Assembly: GCF_010730575.1 (NCBI RefSeq)
Contig: NZ_AP022614.1
Span: 3,968,001-4,032,000, forward strand
Direction: 5' to 3'
From: Mycobacterium parmense
GTDB lineage: Bacteria > Actinomycetota > Actinomycetes > Mycobacteriales > Mycobacteriaceae
DNA length: 64,000 bases
Under the pieces are notes generated by a model. That model ran no database searches, was not told where the DNA came from, and saw only the letters and a program-made list of their open reading frames with translations. Positions 1 to 8,368 of the stretch are shown piece by piece (position 1 is the first letter of the stretch; each line of letters starts with the position of its first letter). The translations under genes were made by a program, and so were the position numbers.

Positions 1-342
1 CAGATTCGTCAGGCGGTCGAGGCCTACGTCGGACACATCGAGGCCCGCCCGGCCATCACCCTGAGCTGGATCCGGGAGCTTCCCTCGCTCGGCGCCGTCG
101 CCCGCCCGGTCCAGCGCCGCGGTCTGCAACTGCTGTCCGGCCTGCTGATCGACCTGAGCTCCAGCCCGGGATTCCGCCGGGCGGGCCTTCCCCGGCTGAC
201 GCCGCCCCTGGCCGTGGTGCTGCTCGGGGGCCTACGGGAGCTCACTGCGCTCGCGGTCGAGGACGGCACGCCCGTCCGTGCAATCTTCGAGCCGGCGGTC
301 GACGCGTCCGAGGCCCTGTTGGGCCCGCGGTTGCCCCATTAG
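1..342 (+). CDS. TetR-type regulator, C-terminal part (5' end outside window)
   Basis: Frame 1 is open from the first base to a TAG at 340-342, giving 113 residues without a start codon, so the gene begins before the window. The visible part is a helical ligand-binding-type C-terminal region with a stretch of Leu/Gly-rich helices (LLSGLLIDLS, LAVVLLGGLREL) as found at the end of many actinobacterial TetR repressors. The DNA-binding N-terminus is not visible, so the family call is inferred from composition and helix pattern only. A different helical regulator is possible. Confidence 0.5.
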   Translation, partial: QIRQAVEAYVGHIEARPAITLSWIRELPSLGAVARPVQRRGLQLLSGLLIDLSSSPGFRRAGLPRLTPPLAVVLLGGLRELTALAVEDGTPVRAIFEPAVDASEALLGPRLPH

Positions 343-380
343 GCTCGGCGCGAACCCTCACCGAAATGGAGGCTCCGCCA

Positions 381-593
381 ATGCGCCTGTCGACTCGAAA
401 CCAGCTCAAAGGGACCATCACCGAAGTCGATCTCGGCAGCGTGATGGCGATCGTGAAGGTCAAGCTCGATGGCGGTCAGCAGATCGTCACCTCCTCTGTC
501 ACCAAGGACGCGGCCACCGACCTCGGCCTGAAGGTGGGCCAGCCCGCGACGGTGTTCATCAAGTCGACAGAGGTCACAATCGGCGTCGAGTAG
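381..593 (+). CDS. Stand-alone Mop/TOBE molybdopterin- or molybdate-binding protein
   Basis: This 70-residue protein consists of one Mop (TOBE) domain: it starts MRLSTRNQLKGTI, has the central MAIVKVKLDGG strand pair and ends in a VFIKSTEVTIGVE strand. Single Mop proteins oligomerise in the cytoplasm and bind molybdate, buffering it for molybdenum-cofactor synthesis. An in-frame ATG lies at 366, but the ATG at 381 has a GGAGG eight bases upstream (368-372), so I choose 381. The gene ends 11 bp before the alcohol dehydrogenase on the same strand, so the two may be co-transcribed. No molybdate transporter or molybdoenzyme is nearby. Confidence 0.85.
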   Translation: MRLSTRNQLKGTITEVDLGSVMAIVKVKLDGGQQIVTSSVTKDAATDLGLKVGQPATVFIKSTEVTIGVE

Positions 594-604
594 CCTGACC
601 GGCT

Positions 605-1657
605 ATGCCTTCGACTCTGCCGACGATGCGCGCTGAGCGCTTCTACGCCGACACCAAAAAGGTTGTCATAGAAGACGTTGCGATCCCCGAACCCGGGCCG
701 GGTGAAGTTCTGGTCAAGGTGGCGTTCTGCGGGATCTGCCACTCGGACCTGAGCCTGATCAGCGGCACGTTCCCGGCCCAGCGGCCGGTGGTGACCCAGG
801 GCCACGAGGCGTCGGGCACCGTCGCGAAGCTCGGCGCGGGGGTAACCGGCTGGGCCGAGGGCGACCGGGTGGTGGTCGCCGCCGGGCGCCCGTGCCTGAG
901 CTGCCCGAACTGCCGCCGCGGCGACGTGCTGAACTGCCTGCGGATCCAGCTGATGGCCTTCGCCTACGACGGCGCGTGGGCCGAATACACCGTGGCGCAG
1001 GCGGCGGGTCTGACCCACATCCCCGACAACGTGCCGCTCGATCAGGCGGCGATCCTTGCCGATGCCGTCTCGACGCCCTACGGCGCCGTCGTGCGAACCG
1101 GAAGGGTGGCGGTCGGGGAATCGGTCGGCGTGTGGGGTGTGGGTGGCCTCGGCACGCACATCGTCCAGCTCGCCCGTCTGGTCGGCGCGGTCCCGATCGT
1201 CGCCGTCGACATCAATCCGGCGGTGTTGGACAGGGCCCTCGACGTCGGCGCGGACCACGCCTTCAGCTCTCGCGACGAGCGGTTGCACGACAAGATCGCC
1301 GAGGTCACCGGTGGGCGGAAGCTGGACGTGGCCTTCGACGCCGTCGGGCTGAAGGCGACGTTCGAGCAGGCGCTCGACTGCCTGAGCACCGGTGGGCGGC
1401 TGGTCGGAGTCGGGATGAGCGCCGAGGCACCCACCATCGGACCGACGTCGGCGTTCGGGTTGACGCGCCGCCAGGTGCTGGGGCATCTCGGCTACCAGAA
1501 CGTCGACATCGAGACGCTGGCGAAGCTGGTTTCGGCTGGGCGCCTTGACTTGTCGAGGTCGATCAGCGACGTCGTCTCGCTCGAGGACCTGCCGTTGGGC
1601 ATCCAGAAGCTGGAGCACCAGGACGGCAACCCGATCCGCATCCTCGTCAGGCCCTGA
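605..1657 (+). CDS. Zinc-dependent medium-chain alcohol dehydrogenase
   Basis: The 350-residue protein has the full MDR alcohol dehydrogenase layout. The catalytic zinc ligands lie in CGICHSD (Cys45) and GHEASG (His67, Glu68). The structural zinc loop has four cysteines at 97, 100, 103 and 111 (CLSCPNCRRG). The nucleotide-binding motif VWGVGGLGTH is near residue 178. It would oxidise a primary or secondary alcohol, or reduce the aldehyde, using NAD(P). The in-frame ATG at 626 (MRAERF) is an alternative start; neither has a strong ribosome site. Substrate cannot be told from sequence. Confidence 0.9.
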   Translation: MPSTLPTMRAERFYADTKKVVIEDVAIPEPGPGEVLVKVAFCGICHSDLSLISGTFPAQRPVVTQGHEASGTVAKLGAGVTGWAEGDRVVVAAGRPCLSCPNCRRGDVLNCLRIQLMAFAYDGAWAEYTVAQAAGLTHIPDNVPLDQAAILADAVSTPYGAVVRTGRVAVGESVGVWGVGGLGTHIVQLARLVGAVPIVAVDINPAVLDRALDVGADHAFSSRDERLHDKIAEVTGGRKLDVAFDAVGLKATFEQALDCLSTGGRLVGVGMSAEAPTIGPTSAFGLTRRQVLGHLGYQNVDIETLAKLVSAGRLDLSRSISDVVSLEDLPLGIQKLEHQDGNPIRILVRP

Positions 1658-1688
1658 TCGCAGGCACACCGAAAAGCGTCGCAGCGCT

Positions 1689-2588
1689 TCATGTTCCGGC
1701 GCGCAGGAAGGCCCGCAGCCGGTCCAGCACCAGGTCGGGCCGTTGCTCGACGATCCAGTGGCCGACGTCGTCGACCAACTCCAGCTCGAAGTCGGCTATG
1801 CGGTCGGCGTACCCGTTCAGCAGATCCGGCGTCAGGACCGGGTCCTTGGTGCCGCTGAGCCACCGGACCGGGACATTGACGCGCGCGCCGTCCTTCAGGT
1901 CGTATTCGCCCCGCATCCAGCTCCACAACTCTTTGGTCTGGAAGGTCCGGTACCACCGCGACCCGGCGACCGCGTGCCCCGGCTCGCGCATGCATTCGAT
2001 GTACATCTTGACCTGGTCCTCGGGGGTCAGATAACCGCCGCCGACCCACGACGCCAGCATCCGGAAGAACCGGGCTTTGGGATCGGCGATCACCCGCGGA
2101 CCGATCACCGGCAGCATGATCGGGATCTGGTACCAGAAGCGCCAGAGGTTGCGGGCCAGCGAAAGGTCGCGCGCGACGAAAGGTCCGACGGTGTTCATCC
2201 CGAAGAAACCGGTCACCTTCTCCGGATGCCGCAGCATCATGATGAACGCCACCGGCCCGCCCCAGTCGTGGGCCGCGAGCTTGACCGTCGCCACGCCCAG
2301 CCGGTCCAGGACCGCGGCCAGGTCGTCGGCCATGTCATCCTTGCGATAGTCCGAGCGCGGAGCCGAGCTCCAGCCGGCGCCGCGCAGGTCGGGACACAGC
2401 ACGCGATAGCCGTCGGCGGCCAGCGGAGTGATCAATTCGTGCCATTCCCACCAGTTTTGGGGGAAGCCGTGCACCAGCATCACGGCAGGTCCGCTCGCCG
2501 GGCCGGCGTCCGCCACGTGGATGGTGACGCCGTCGCCGAGATCGATATACCTGTGTTCGACGCCGTCCAGCGCCGGCATGGTGACCAT
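1689..2588 (-). CDS. ephF: Epoxide hydrolase, alpha/beta-hydrolase fold (EphF type)
   Basis: The 299-residue protein has the soluble epoxide hydrolase signature. The oxyanion motif HGFPQ is at 40-44, the nucleophile Asp108 lies in HDWGG, the acid Asp249 in SGTKDP, and the catalytic His277 in DDVGHW. The N-terminus (MVTMPALDGVEHR) and length match M. tuberculosis EphF (Rv0134) as I know it. The enzyme opens epoxides to diols and probably acts on lipid or xenobiotic epoxides. It follows the sulfotransferase gene on the same strand after 48 bp. In M. tuberculosis its neighbour is the acetyltransferase Rv0133, which here lies 8 kb away. Confidence 0.88.
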   Translation of the reverse strand: MVTMPALDGVEHRYIDLGDGVTIHVADAGPASGPAVMLVHGFPQNWWEWHELITPLAADGYRVLCPDLRGAGWSSAPRSDYRKDDMADDLAAVLDRLGVATVKLAAHDWGGPVAFIMMLRHPEKVTGFFGMNTVGPFVARDLSLARNLWRFWYQIPIMLPVIGPRVIADPKARFFRMLASWVGGGYLTPEDQVKMYIECMREPGHAVAGSRWYRTFQTKELWSWMRGEYDLKDGARVNVPVRWLSGTKDPVLTPDLLNGYADRIADFELELVDDVGHWIVEQRPDLVLDRLRAFLRAGT

Positions 2589-2636
2589 GTCTTGAGAACG
2601 TACCGCGTCCCCGGGTCCGGCAGAAGGCGCCGACGG

Positions 2637-3878
2637 CTACGCCAGGAATCGCTCGGTATACGGGGCGAAACGCTTTCGCAGATCGCCCTCGGCGAGGCCG
2701 AACATCTCGCAAGACGTCTCGACGTTGCCCAGCCGACCGCGCCGGTGGCCGGTCAGGTAGCCGGTGACCGCAGCGCGCACCTCGTCGGTGAACGGCTCGC
2801 CCGCCAGGGCGTACACCCGCTCGGCCACCCCCGTTTCGTCGGCCATGAAGTCGTCGAAGCGGATGTCGATCGAGCGGTCGGGTCCGATGGTGTCCCGATC
2901 GCGCACGAGAGCCGACAGCATGTGCTCGAGGCGGTCGATCCAGGAGGCGGCGATCTGCCGCACGGGCACCCGCGACCGGTGCATGCGGGCTGAGTAGGTG
3001 ATCATTGCGATCATCGACAGCGCCACGGGCACCGGGTCGCGGTGGGTGAAGACCACGATGCTGCCCGGGAAGACGCGGTCGAGCACCAGAACCTGCTCGA
3101 GGTGTTGCGGCGACTTGAGCAGCCAGCGACGGCCGCCGCGCAGGAACTGCATCGCCTTGAGTTGCCTGGCGAGGTATTCGTAGTGCGGCGCCTGGTCGTG
3201 GCGCTGGTAGTACTCGCGCCACCGCGGCACGTCGGCCAGCGTCTCGAACAGCATCGTCGAGACGTCGTTGGCGAGCAGTTGGATCTCTTCGTGCACGTGG
3301 TCGGTGGTCATCTCGTGCATGAGCGAGAAGTGCGGCATCACCGTGTTCATCACGGCGACCGCGACGTCCATGCGGGTCCGCCGCGGATCCGGCGCGACCC
3401 CGACCTCGGCCGGCAACGGGAACGGCTCGACGCTCTCCCAGTACGGCATGGTGCGGAAGGTGGGCGGCGCCGCCAGCAGGTTGTGCAGGTGCGTGGTGCC
3501 GGTGCGGGGCAGGCCGGCGATCACCACGGGCGGCTGCAGCGCGATGTCGTCGATCTCGGGGTGGCGACGCATCAAGTCGGTGAACAGCAGCCGGTTCTTG
3601 AGCAACTGCAGCAACTGCCCGTAGAAGTTGAGGACCCCGGCGCCGTGCAGGTCGATCTCACGCAGCGCGGCGAGGTAGACGCCGAGCCGTTCGCGGTAGT
3701 CGTCCGGACCGAAATCGTGCAGGCCGGTGTCGGCGCAGGCTTTGGCATGCAACGCATCCATGTCCAGCGGACAGTCCGGCGCGAGTGTGGCCATCATGTC
3801 GAGGATCTGACGCGCTTCAGGGCTGAACCGGGGCCGGTCGAGATCGTCAAGTCGGATGGCTGCCGCGGCGGTGCTCAC
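2637..3878 (-). CDS. Sulfotransferase-family protein
   Basis: This 413-residue protein is of the long mycobacterial sulfotransferase type. The PAPS 5'-phosphosulfate loop is GLPRTGTT (residues 122-129), and the 3'-phosphate binding helix begins FTHRDPVPVALSM near residue 280. A helical N-terminal region of about 110 residues precedes the sulfotransferase fold, as is usual for this group. It would transfer sulfate from PAPS to an unidentified acceptor, probably a lipid or glycolipid. It is divergent from the TetR gene starting at 3907, with only 28 bp between starts, so both are likely controlled from that gap. EphF follows it. Confidence 0.82.
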   Translation of the reverse strand: MSTAAAAIRLDDLDRPRFSPEARQILDMMATLAPDCPLDMDALHAKACADTGLHDFGPDDYRERLGVYLAALREIDLHGAGVLNFYGQLLQLLKNRLLFTDLMRRHPEIDDIALQPPVVIAGLPRTGTTHLHNLLAAPPTFRTMPYWESVEPFPLPAEVGVAPDPRRTRMDVAVAVMNTVMPHFSLMHEMTTDHVHEEIQLLANDVSTMLFETLADVPRWREYYQRHDQAPHYEYLARQLKAMQFLRGGRRWLLKSPQHLEQVLVLDRVFPGSIVVFTHRDPVPVALSMIAMITYSARMHRSRVPVRQIAASWIDRLEHMLSALVRDRDTIGPDRSIDIRFDDFMADETGVAERVYALAGEPFTDEVRAAVTGYLTGHRRGRLGNVETSCEMFGLAEGDLRKRFAPYTERFLA

Positions 3879-3906
3879 AGCGACTTATGTTACTTTCGGT
3901 TTCGTA

Positions 3907-4482
3907 ATGGTAGTAGAGTTCGGCCGCCCCCGAGATCCGCGCATCGACACTGCGGTGCTGCGCGCCACGGTCGAACTCCTCGCCGAAACCGGCTACTCGG
4001 GTCTGGCGGTCTCCGCCATAGCCGAGCGCGCCGGTACCAGCAAACCCGCGATCTATCGGCGCTGGCCGAGCAAGGCGCACCTGGTGCACGAGGCGGTTTT
4101 TCCGGTCGGCCCCGTCACCGCGATCCCCCACACCGGTTCACTCACCGAGGACCTGCGCGAGATGGTGCGCCGCACGATGGCCGTGCTGACCACACCGGCG
4201 GCCAGAGCGGCCCTGCCGGGACTCGTCGGCGAGATGGCCGCCGACCCGAGTCTGCATTCGGCGCTGCTGGAGCGCTTCGCCGGAGTCATCACCGGGGGCC
4301 TCGAGGACTGGTTGCGCAACGCGGCGGCCGGGGGGCGCCTCCGCGGCGACGTGAGCGGCGCCGAACTGGCCGAGGCGATCGCGGGCGTCACGTTGCTGGC
4401 TCTACTCACGCGCGGCTCAGAACTCGATGACGAGTGGATCGATCGCACCACCACGTTGCTCCTGAAAGGAATCAGCGCATGA
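3907..4482 (+). CDS. TetR-family transcriptional regulator
   Basis: The 191-residue product has a clear N-terminal TetR helix-turn-helix: VSAIAERAGTSKPAIYRRW at about residues 38-56, followed by a helical ligand-binding domain. Longer in-frame starts from 3856 would run into the divergent sulfotransferase gene, so I choose the ATG at 3907. The short divergent gap carries TTAC and GTAA half sites (3890-3908), which may be its operator. Its stop overlaps the next gene's start (ATGA at 4479), so the DUF1214 gene is translationally coupled to it. Its likely targets are the sulfotransferase/ephF pair and its own operon. Confidence 0.85.
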   Translation: MVVEFGRPRDPRIDTAVLRATVELLAETGYSGLAVSAIAERAGTSKPAIYRRWPSKAHLVHEAVFPVGPVTAIPHTGSLTEDLREMVRRTMAVLTTPAARAALPGLVGEMAADPSLHSALLERFAGVITGGLEDWLRNAAAGGRLRGDVSGAELAEAIAGVTLLALLTRGSELDDEWIDRTTTLLLKGISA

Positions 4483-5591
4483 CTCACGAGTCGCCGTCCG
4501 CCTGGCGGGAGCTGCTGGAAACCCTTGGCGGGCTTGATGCGTCGTTCCTCGAGGGTGAGCGTGCGGTGACCGACGACCGCCACGTGGCCGACGGCTACCG
4601 CATGCTCGCCGCCACGCTGGGCGTCGCACTCGACGCCTACCTGTTTCCCGAGCCGGGCCGCCCGCAATTCGTCGCGGTCAACACTCCGTTCCGCCGGGAC
4701 CGCCGGTGGGGCGGCGACAACACCGACGCCTACTACTTCCTGTGCCCGATCGACCCGGACCGGCGCTACCGCATCAGCGGGAACCGCGGCGACAGCGTGT
4801 ACTTCTCGGTCACCGCCTACAACGAACCGTCGCCGGGCGCGTGGTCGGACCGGGTGGTCGCGATCGTCAGGGACACCGATCTCGCCGTCGACGCCGACGG
4901 TGGGTTCTCTTTCGAATTCGGGCCCACCCCCGGCGCGGCAGTTCTCATGACCCGCGACTACCAGGCCAACCCGCTCACCGGCCGCCCCGCGACCTGGAAC
5001 ATCGAGGCGCTCGAGGCGCCCGAGCCGATCCGGCACGGCGACGCCGAGACCGCCGCGCGACTGCGCGCCGTCGCGGCCTGGCTGCGCACCATGTTCGCGA
5101 TCGTGCCGCTGACGGTGGGCACGCGCGTGCACGACGCGCATGCCCTGGGGCACGAAACCGCGCACGCAGCAAATGAATTCGCCGATCCGTATCGGGTGCC
5201 CGACGCCAACTTCGGCTGGTCGGCGCGCGACGCCTGCTATGCCTACGGCAGTTTCGTGCTCGACGACGGCGAAGCGCTCGTCATCACCCACCGGCCGCCG
5301 GCGTGCAGGTTCTGGAACCTGGTCGTGTGGAACCAATTCATGGCAACCTACGGCCTCTCGGAGGGCCCCGACGCCCGCTGCTCCATCAACGGCCATGCCG
5401 CCGTGCCCAACGGGGACGGGTCGGTGACCGTCGTGTTGTGCCACGAGAAGACCGCCCACCCGAATTCCTTGACGACGCTGGGCTACCCGCGGGGCAACCT
5501 GGCCTTCCGCTGGTTCCTCGCCGACGAGGTGCCGGCTCGGCCCGAGGTGAAACTGATGCAGGTATCGGACGCACCTACCGCCGCCGGCTAG
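4479..5591 (+). CDS. DUF1214 domain-containing protein
   Basis: The 370-residue protein matches the DUF1214 family by its C-terminal pattern (CRFWNLVVWNQFM, then LGYPRGNLAFRWF) and by the RYRISGNRGDS strand region near 105. The family's biochemical function is unknown to me; it is frequent in mycobacteria beside lipid or steroid genes. The ATG at 4479 has GAAAGGA eight bases upstream and overlaps the TetR stop, which supports this start over the longer frame. It runs convergently into the LLM oxidoreductase gene with a 4-bp overlap. No signal peptide or transmembrane segment is obvious. Confidence 0.72.
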   Translation: MTHESPSAWRELLETLGGLDASFLEGERAVTDDRHVADGYRMLAATLGVALDAYLFPEPGRPQFVAVNTPFRRDRRWGGDNTDAYYFLCPIDPDRRYRISGNRGDSVYFSVTAYNEPSPGAWSDRVVAIVRDTDLAVDADGGFSFEFGPTPGAAVLMTRDYQANPLTGRPATWNIEALEAPEPIRHGDAETAARLRAVAAWLRTMFAIVPLTVGTRVHDAHALGHETAHAANEFADPYRVPDANFGWSARDACYAYGSFVLDDGEALVITHRPPACRFWNLVVWNQFMATYGLSEGPDARCSINGHAAVPNGDGSVTVVLCHEKTAHPNSLTTLGYPRGNLAFRWFLADEVPARPEVKLMQVSDAPTAAG

Positions 5592-6628
5592 ATCTCCCGC
5601 ACCAACTCGACCGCCCGGCCCAGGGTGTGCAGCTTGTCGTCCAGTGTGTCGCCGGCGGGATAGAGCCGCACCGTGTCGACCCCGGCGTCGCGCCACACCG
5701 CGAGTCGCGTGCGGACCATCTGTTCGGTTCCGATGAGCGTCGTGGCCAGCACCATCTCGTCGGTGACCAGCCCCGCCGCGCCATCGCGGTCGCCGCGCTG
5801 CCAGCGGTCCCGCACCTCGCCGGCGACGTCGGCCCAGCCCTGTCGGCTGTAGGCCCGGTTGTAGAAGTTCGTGCTGGACGATCCCATGCCGCCGAGGCTG
5901 AAGGCGAGCTCCTTCCTGCGGGCCGAGACCATGGCGTGCAGCTCGTCCTCGCCGGAGGCGAAGGCCACTTCGGCGCCCTGACAGATGTCGATGGCCGAAC
6001 GGGCGCGCCCGGCAGCGGCCAACCCCTCGTCGAGGTGCCGGAAGTAGGCCTCGCCTGCGCTTTCCGGCACGAAGCTGGTGCCCAGCCAGCCGTCGGCGAC
6101 CTGGCCGGTCAACCGCAGCATCGCCGGTGACAGCGTGGCCAGATAGATCGGGATCTCGTGCTCGGCTCGGGTCGACAAGCGCATGGCAACACCCTCACCA
6201 CCGGGGCGTGGGATCTGAAACTCCGTGCCGGAGTGCGAGATCTTTCCTCCCGCGAACACCTGCCGGACGATGTCGACGGTTTCGGCGATCCGGGCCCGCG
6301 GCCGGCGAAACGATGCGCCGTGCAGGCCTTCGATCACCTGCGGACCGGAGGCGCCCAGGCCCAGCAGGAAACGCCCCCCGGAGAGGTTGGACAACGTGAT
6401 CGCGGTCTGGGCGACCAGGACCGGCGATCGCGTGCCGACCTGCAGGACTCCCGAACCGAGCAGCATCCGGTCGGTCCGCGCCGCCAGGTAACCCAGCGCC
6501 GACGGCGCGTCCGCGCCCCAGGCCTCGGCAACCCAGCACACGTCGAGGCCCAGCTTTTCGGCCTCGACGACCAACGTCACGGTGTCAGCGGTGTCGCCGG
6601 AGAATTCGACCGTGGTCGCGGTCCGCAT
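5588..6628 (-). CDS. LLM-class (luciferase-like) F420-dependent oxidoreductase
   Basis: The 346-residue protein has the bacterial luciferase-like TIM-barrel pattern: TADTVTLVVEAEKLGLD at the N-terminus, LLGSGVLQVGTRSPVLVAQTA in the cofactor-binding strand, FLLGLGASGPQ and IPIYLATLSP further on. In mycobacteria such enzymes usually use reduced F420 or a flavin. The substrate is unknown. Its start overlaps the stop of the upstream SRPBCC gene by one base (TGATG), so the two are co-translated and may work on the same substrate. Confidence 0.85.
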   Translation of the reverse strand: MRTATTVEFSGDTADTVTLVVEAEKLGLDVCWVAEAWGADAPSALGYLAARTDRMLLGSGVLQVGTRSPVLVAQTAITLSNLSGGRFLLGLGASGPQVIEGLHGASFRRPRARIAETVDIVRQVFAGGKISHSGTEFQIPRPGGEGVAMRLSTRAEHEIPIYLATLSPAMLRLTGQVADGWLGTSFVPESAGEAYFRHLDEGLAAAGRARSAIDICQGAEVAFASGEDELHAMVSARRKELAFSLGGMGSSSTNFYNRAYSRQGWADVAGEVRDRWQRGDRDGAAGLVTDEMVLATTLIGTEQMVRTRLAVWRDAGVDTVRLYPAGDTLDDKLHTLGRAVELVREI

Positions 6629-7152
6629 CAGCGCACCCCGTGCTCGGCCAGCCTCTTGATCGCCGACAGCGTCTTGTTGATGGCCGACTCGAACTCACGC
6701 AGGCGTACGAAGACGATCTTCTGCTCCTTGTCGGGCATCGAATCGATGGCCATGGACAGCCCCGATCGACCCGGCCCCATCTGCATCCAATAGCTCAGCG
6801 CCGTGCCACCGTCGCGGGGCGTCAGCCGGAACCGCCAGGTGGCCGCCGGATAACCGGGTTCGCCTACGGCCCAGGCGAATTCGCGATCCTGGTCGCAGGA
6901 CACGATCTGCGAGGTGGTGCTCCACCGCCCGAACGCCTGGTGCTCGTTGTGGCCGACGAAGCGGGCGCCGGTCCGGGGCCGGTCCGATCCCTCGGCCCAC
7001 TCCACCGACTGCAGCTCGTCGCTCAGGGTCGGCATCAGCTTGATGTCGGAGACCAGGCTCCACACGCGGGCCGGGTCGGCGTCGATCCACGTCGAGGCTT
7101 CCACCGTCGGTTTGTCCGCGTAGCGCGCCCCGGTCCATTCCACGCCCGCCAT
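6628..7152 (-). CDS. SRPBCC (START/polyketide-cyclase-like) protein
   Basis: This 174-residue protein has the mycobacterial SRPBCC pattern: an N-terminal strand TVEASTWIDADPARVWSLVSDI, a central ARFVGHNEHQAFGRWSTTSQI region and a C-terminal amphipathic helix rich in Lys/Arg. Members bind hydrophobic ligands in a cavity. It is the first gene of a two-gene minus-strand unit with the LLM oxidoreductase. A strong hairpin (7172-7211) lies just upstream of its start and separates it from the desaturase gene. Confidence 0.8.
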   Translation of the reverse strand: MAGVEWTGARYADKPTVEASTWIDADPARVWSLVSDIKLMPTLSDELQSVEWAEGSDRPRTGARFVGHNEHQAFGRWSTTSQIVSCDQDREFAWAVGEPGYPAATWRFRLTPRDGGTALSYWMQMGPGRSGLSMAIDSMPDKEQKIVFVRLREFESAINKTLSAIKRLAEHGVR

Positions 7153-7171
7153 TGTCCCCGCCCGAGCGCAG

Positions 7172-7211
7172 AAACGCAGTCTCGATTCTGTAGCGAATCG
7201 AGACTGCGTTT
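7172..7211. terminator. 17-bp perfect hairpin, probable terminator
   Basis: Arms 7172-7188 and 7195-7211 are perfectly complementary over 17 bp, with a six-base loop TGTAGC. The hairpin lies 25 bp beyond the desaturase stop, and on that strand the right arm is preceded by an A-tract and the left arm followed by TTTC. It fits a terminator for the desaturase unit. The arm sequence may also be a dispersed mycobacterial intergenic repeat, which cannot be tested from one window. Confidence 0.7.
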
Positions 7212-7236
7212 TGCGGGCTTGGCCCTCAGCGCGCGG

Positions 7237-8343
7237 TCACGCCGCGGCGGGCACGGCGTCGGCGGCCCGGTCGACCGCGGACTTCGGCGAGAGCGCGTCT
7301 GGAAGGGTGAGCTTGACGATCTTGCGGACGACGGTGCCGAACTGCCGCAGCAGCGGGCCGCGGTTGTAGGGGATGCCGTAGCGTTCGCAGATCGCCTGCA
7401 CCTCTGGCGCGATCTGGGAGTAGCGCCGGGCCGGGATGTCGGGGAACAGATGGTGCTCGATCTGGTGGGACAGGTTGCCGGAAAGCAGGTGGAAGATCTT
7501 GCCGCCGGTGAGGTTCGCCGAACCGAGGACTTGGCGGAAGTACCACATGCCGCGCGACTCGTCCTGGGTCTCCTCCACGGTGAATTCCTGTGTGCCGTCC
7601 GGGAAGTGGCCACAGAAGATGATCATGTAGGACCACACGTTGCGCATCAGGTTGGCGGTGAGGTTGCCGGTGAACACGAACGGGGCGAACGGCCCGGCCA
7701 AAAGGGGGAACGCGACGTAGTCCTTGAGCGTTTGCCGACGTGTCTTCTTCCAGATTTCTCTGAGCACCTCGCGCTTGTCCGCGAGCCGGATCTCGCCGCT
7801 GCGCAGGCGCTCGGTTTCCAGCTCGTGCAGCGCGACGCCATACTGGAACAAGACCATGAGCAGGAAGGCGTAGACCGGGTTGCCCAGGAAGTAGGGCTCC
7901 CAGGGCTGGTCTTCGCTCATCCTCAGGATGCCGTAGCCGATGTCTCGATCCATCCCCACGATGTTGGTGTGTGTGTGGTGCATGTAGTTGTGGGAATGGC
8001 GCCATTGGTCGGCCGGGCACGCGGTGTCCCACTCGAAATCGCGCCCGCAGATCGCGGGGTCGCGCATCCAGTCGTACTGGCCGTGCATGATGTTGTGGCC
8101 GATCTCCATGTTGTCCAATATCTTCGACAGGCCAAGCATCGTGGTGCCCAGCAGCCAGGCCGGCGGCAGGAACAGCAGTGCTCGTCCGCCGACCTCGAGC
8201 GCGCGCTGGGCTTTGATCACGCGCCGGATGTAGTCGGCGTCTTCCTTGCCGAGGTCGGCGATCACGCGTTCCCTGATGGCGTCGAGTTCGCGACCGAACG
8301 CGTCGGCCTGTTCGGGTGTCAGGGTGATCTTGTTCTGTGTCAT
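7237..8343 (-). CDS. Membrane fatty-acyl desaturase, DesA3 type
   Basis: The 368-residue integral-membrane desaturase has all three histidine boxes of the di-iron acyl-CoA desaturases: GHNIMH (His83, His87), HSHNYMHH (His118, His122, His123) and HQIEHH near 305. Hydrophobic segments around residues 52-72, 160-175 and 215-260 fit the four-helix topology. It introduces a double bond into acyl-CoA, probably the stearoyl-to-oleoyl step known for DesA3 (Rv3229c). A longer frame exists upstream, but the ATG at 8343 has GAGGAGG directly before it. It lies 25 bp after its oxidoreductase partner on the same strand, the arrangement of Rv3230c-Rv3229c. This copy may be a second locus. Confidence 0.88.
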   Translation of the reverse strand: MTQNKITLTPEQADAFGRELDAIRERVIADLGKEDADYIRRVIKAQRALEVGGRALLFLPPAWLLGTTMLGLSKILDNMEIGHNIMHGQYDWMRDPAICGRDFEWDTACPADQWRHSHNYMHHTHTNIVGMDRDIGYGILRMSEDQPWEPYFLGNPVYAFLLMVLFQYGVALHELETERLRSGEIRLADKREVLREIWKKTRRQTLKDYVAFPLLAGPFAPFVFTGNLTANLMRNVWSYMIIFCGHFPDGTQEFTVEETQDESRGMWYFRQVLGSANLTGGKIFHLLSGNLSHQIEHHLFPDIPARRYSQIAPEVQAICERYGIPYNRGPLLRQFGTVVRKIVKLTLPDALSPKSAVDRAADAVPAAA

Positions 8344-8368
8344 GGCTTTTCCTCCTCGAGTCAAACCA

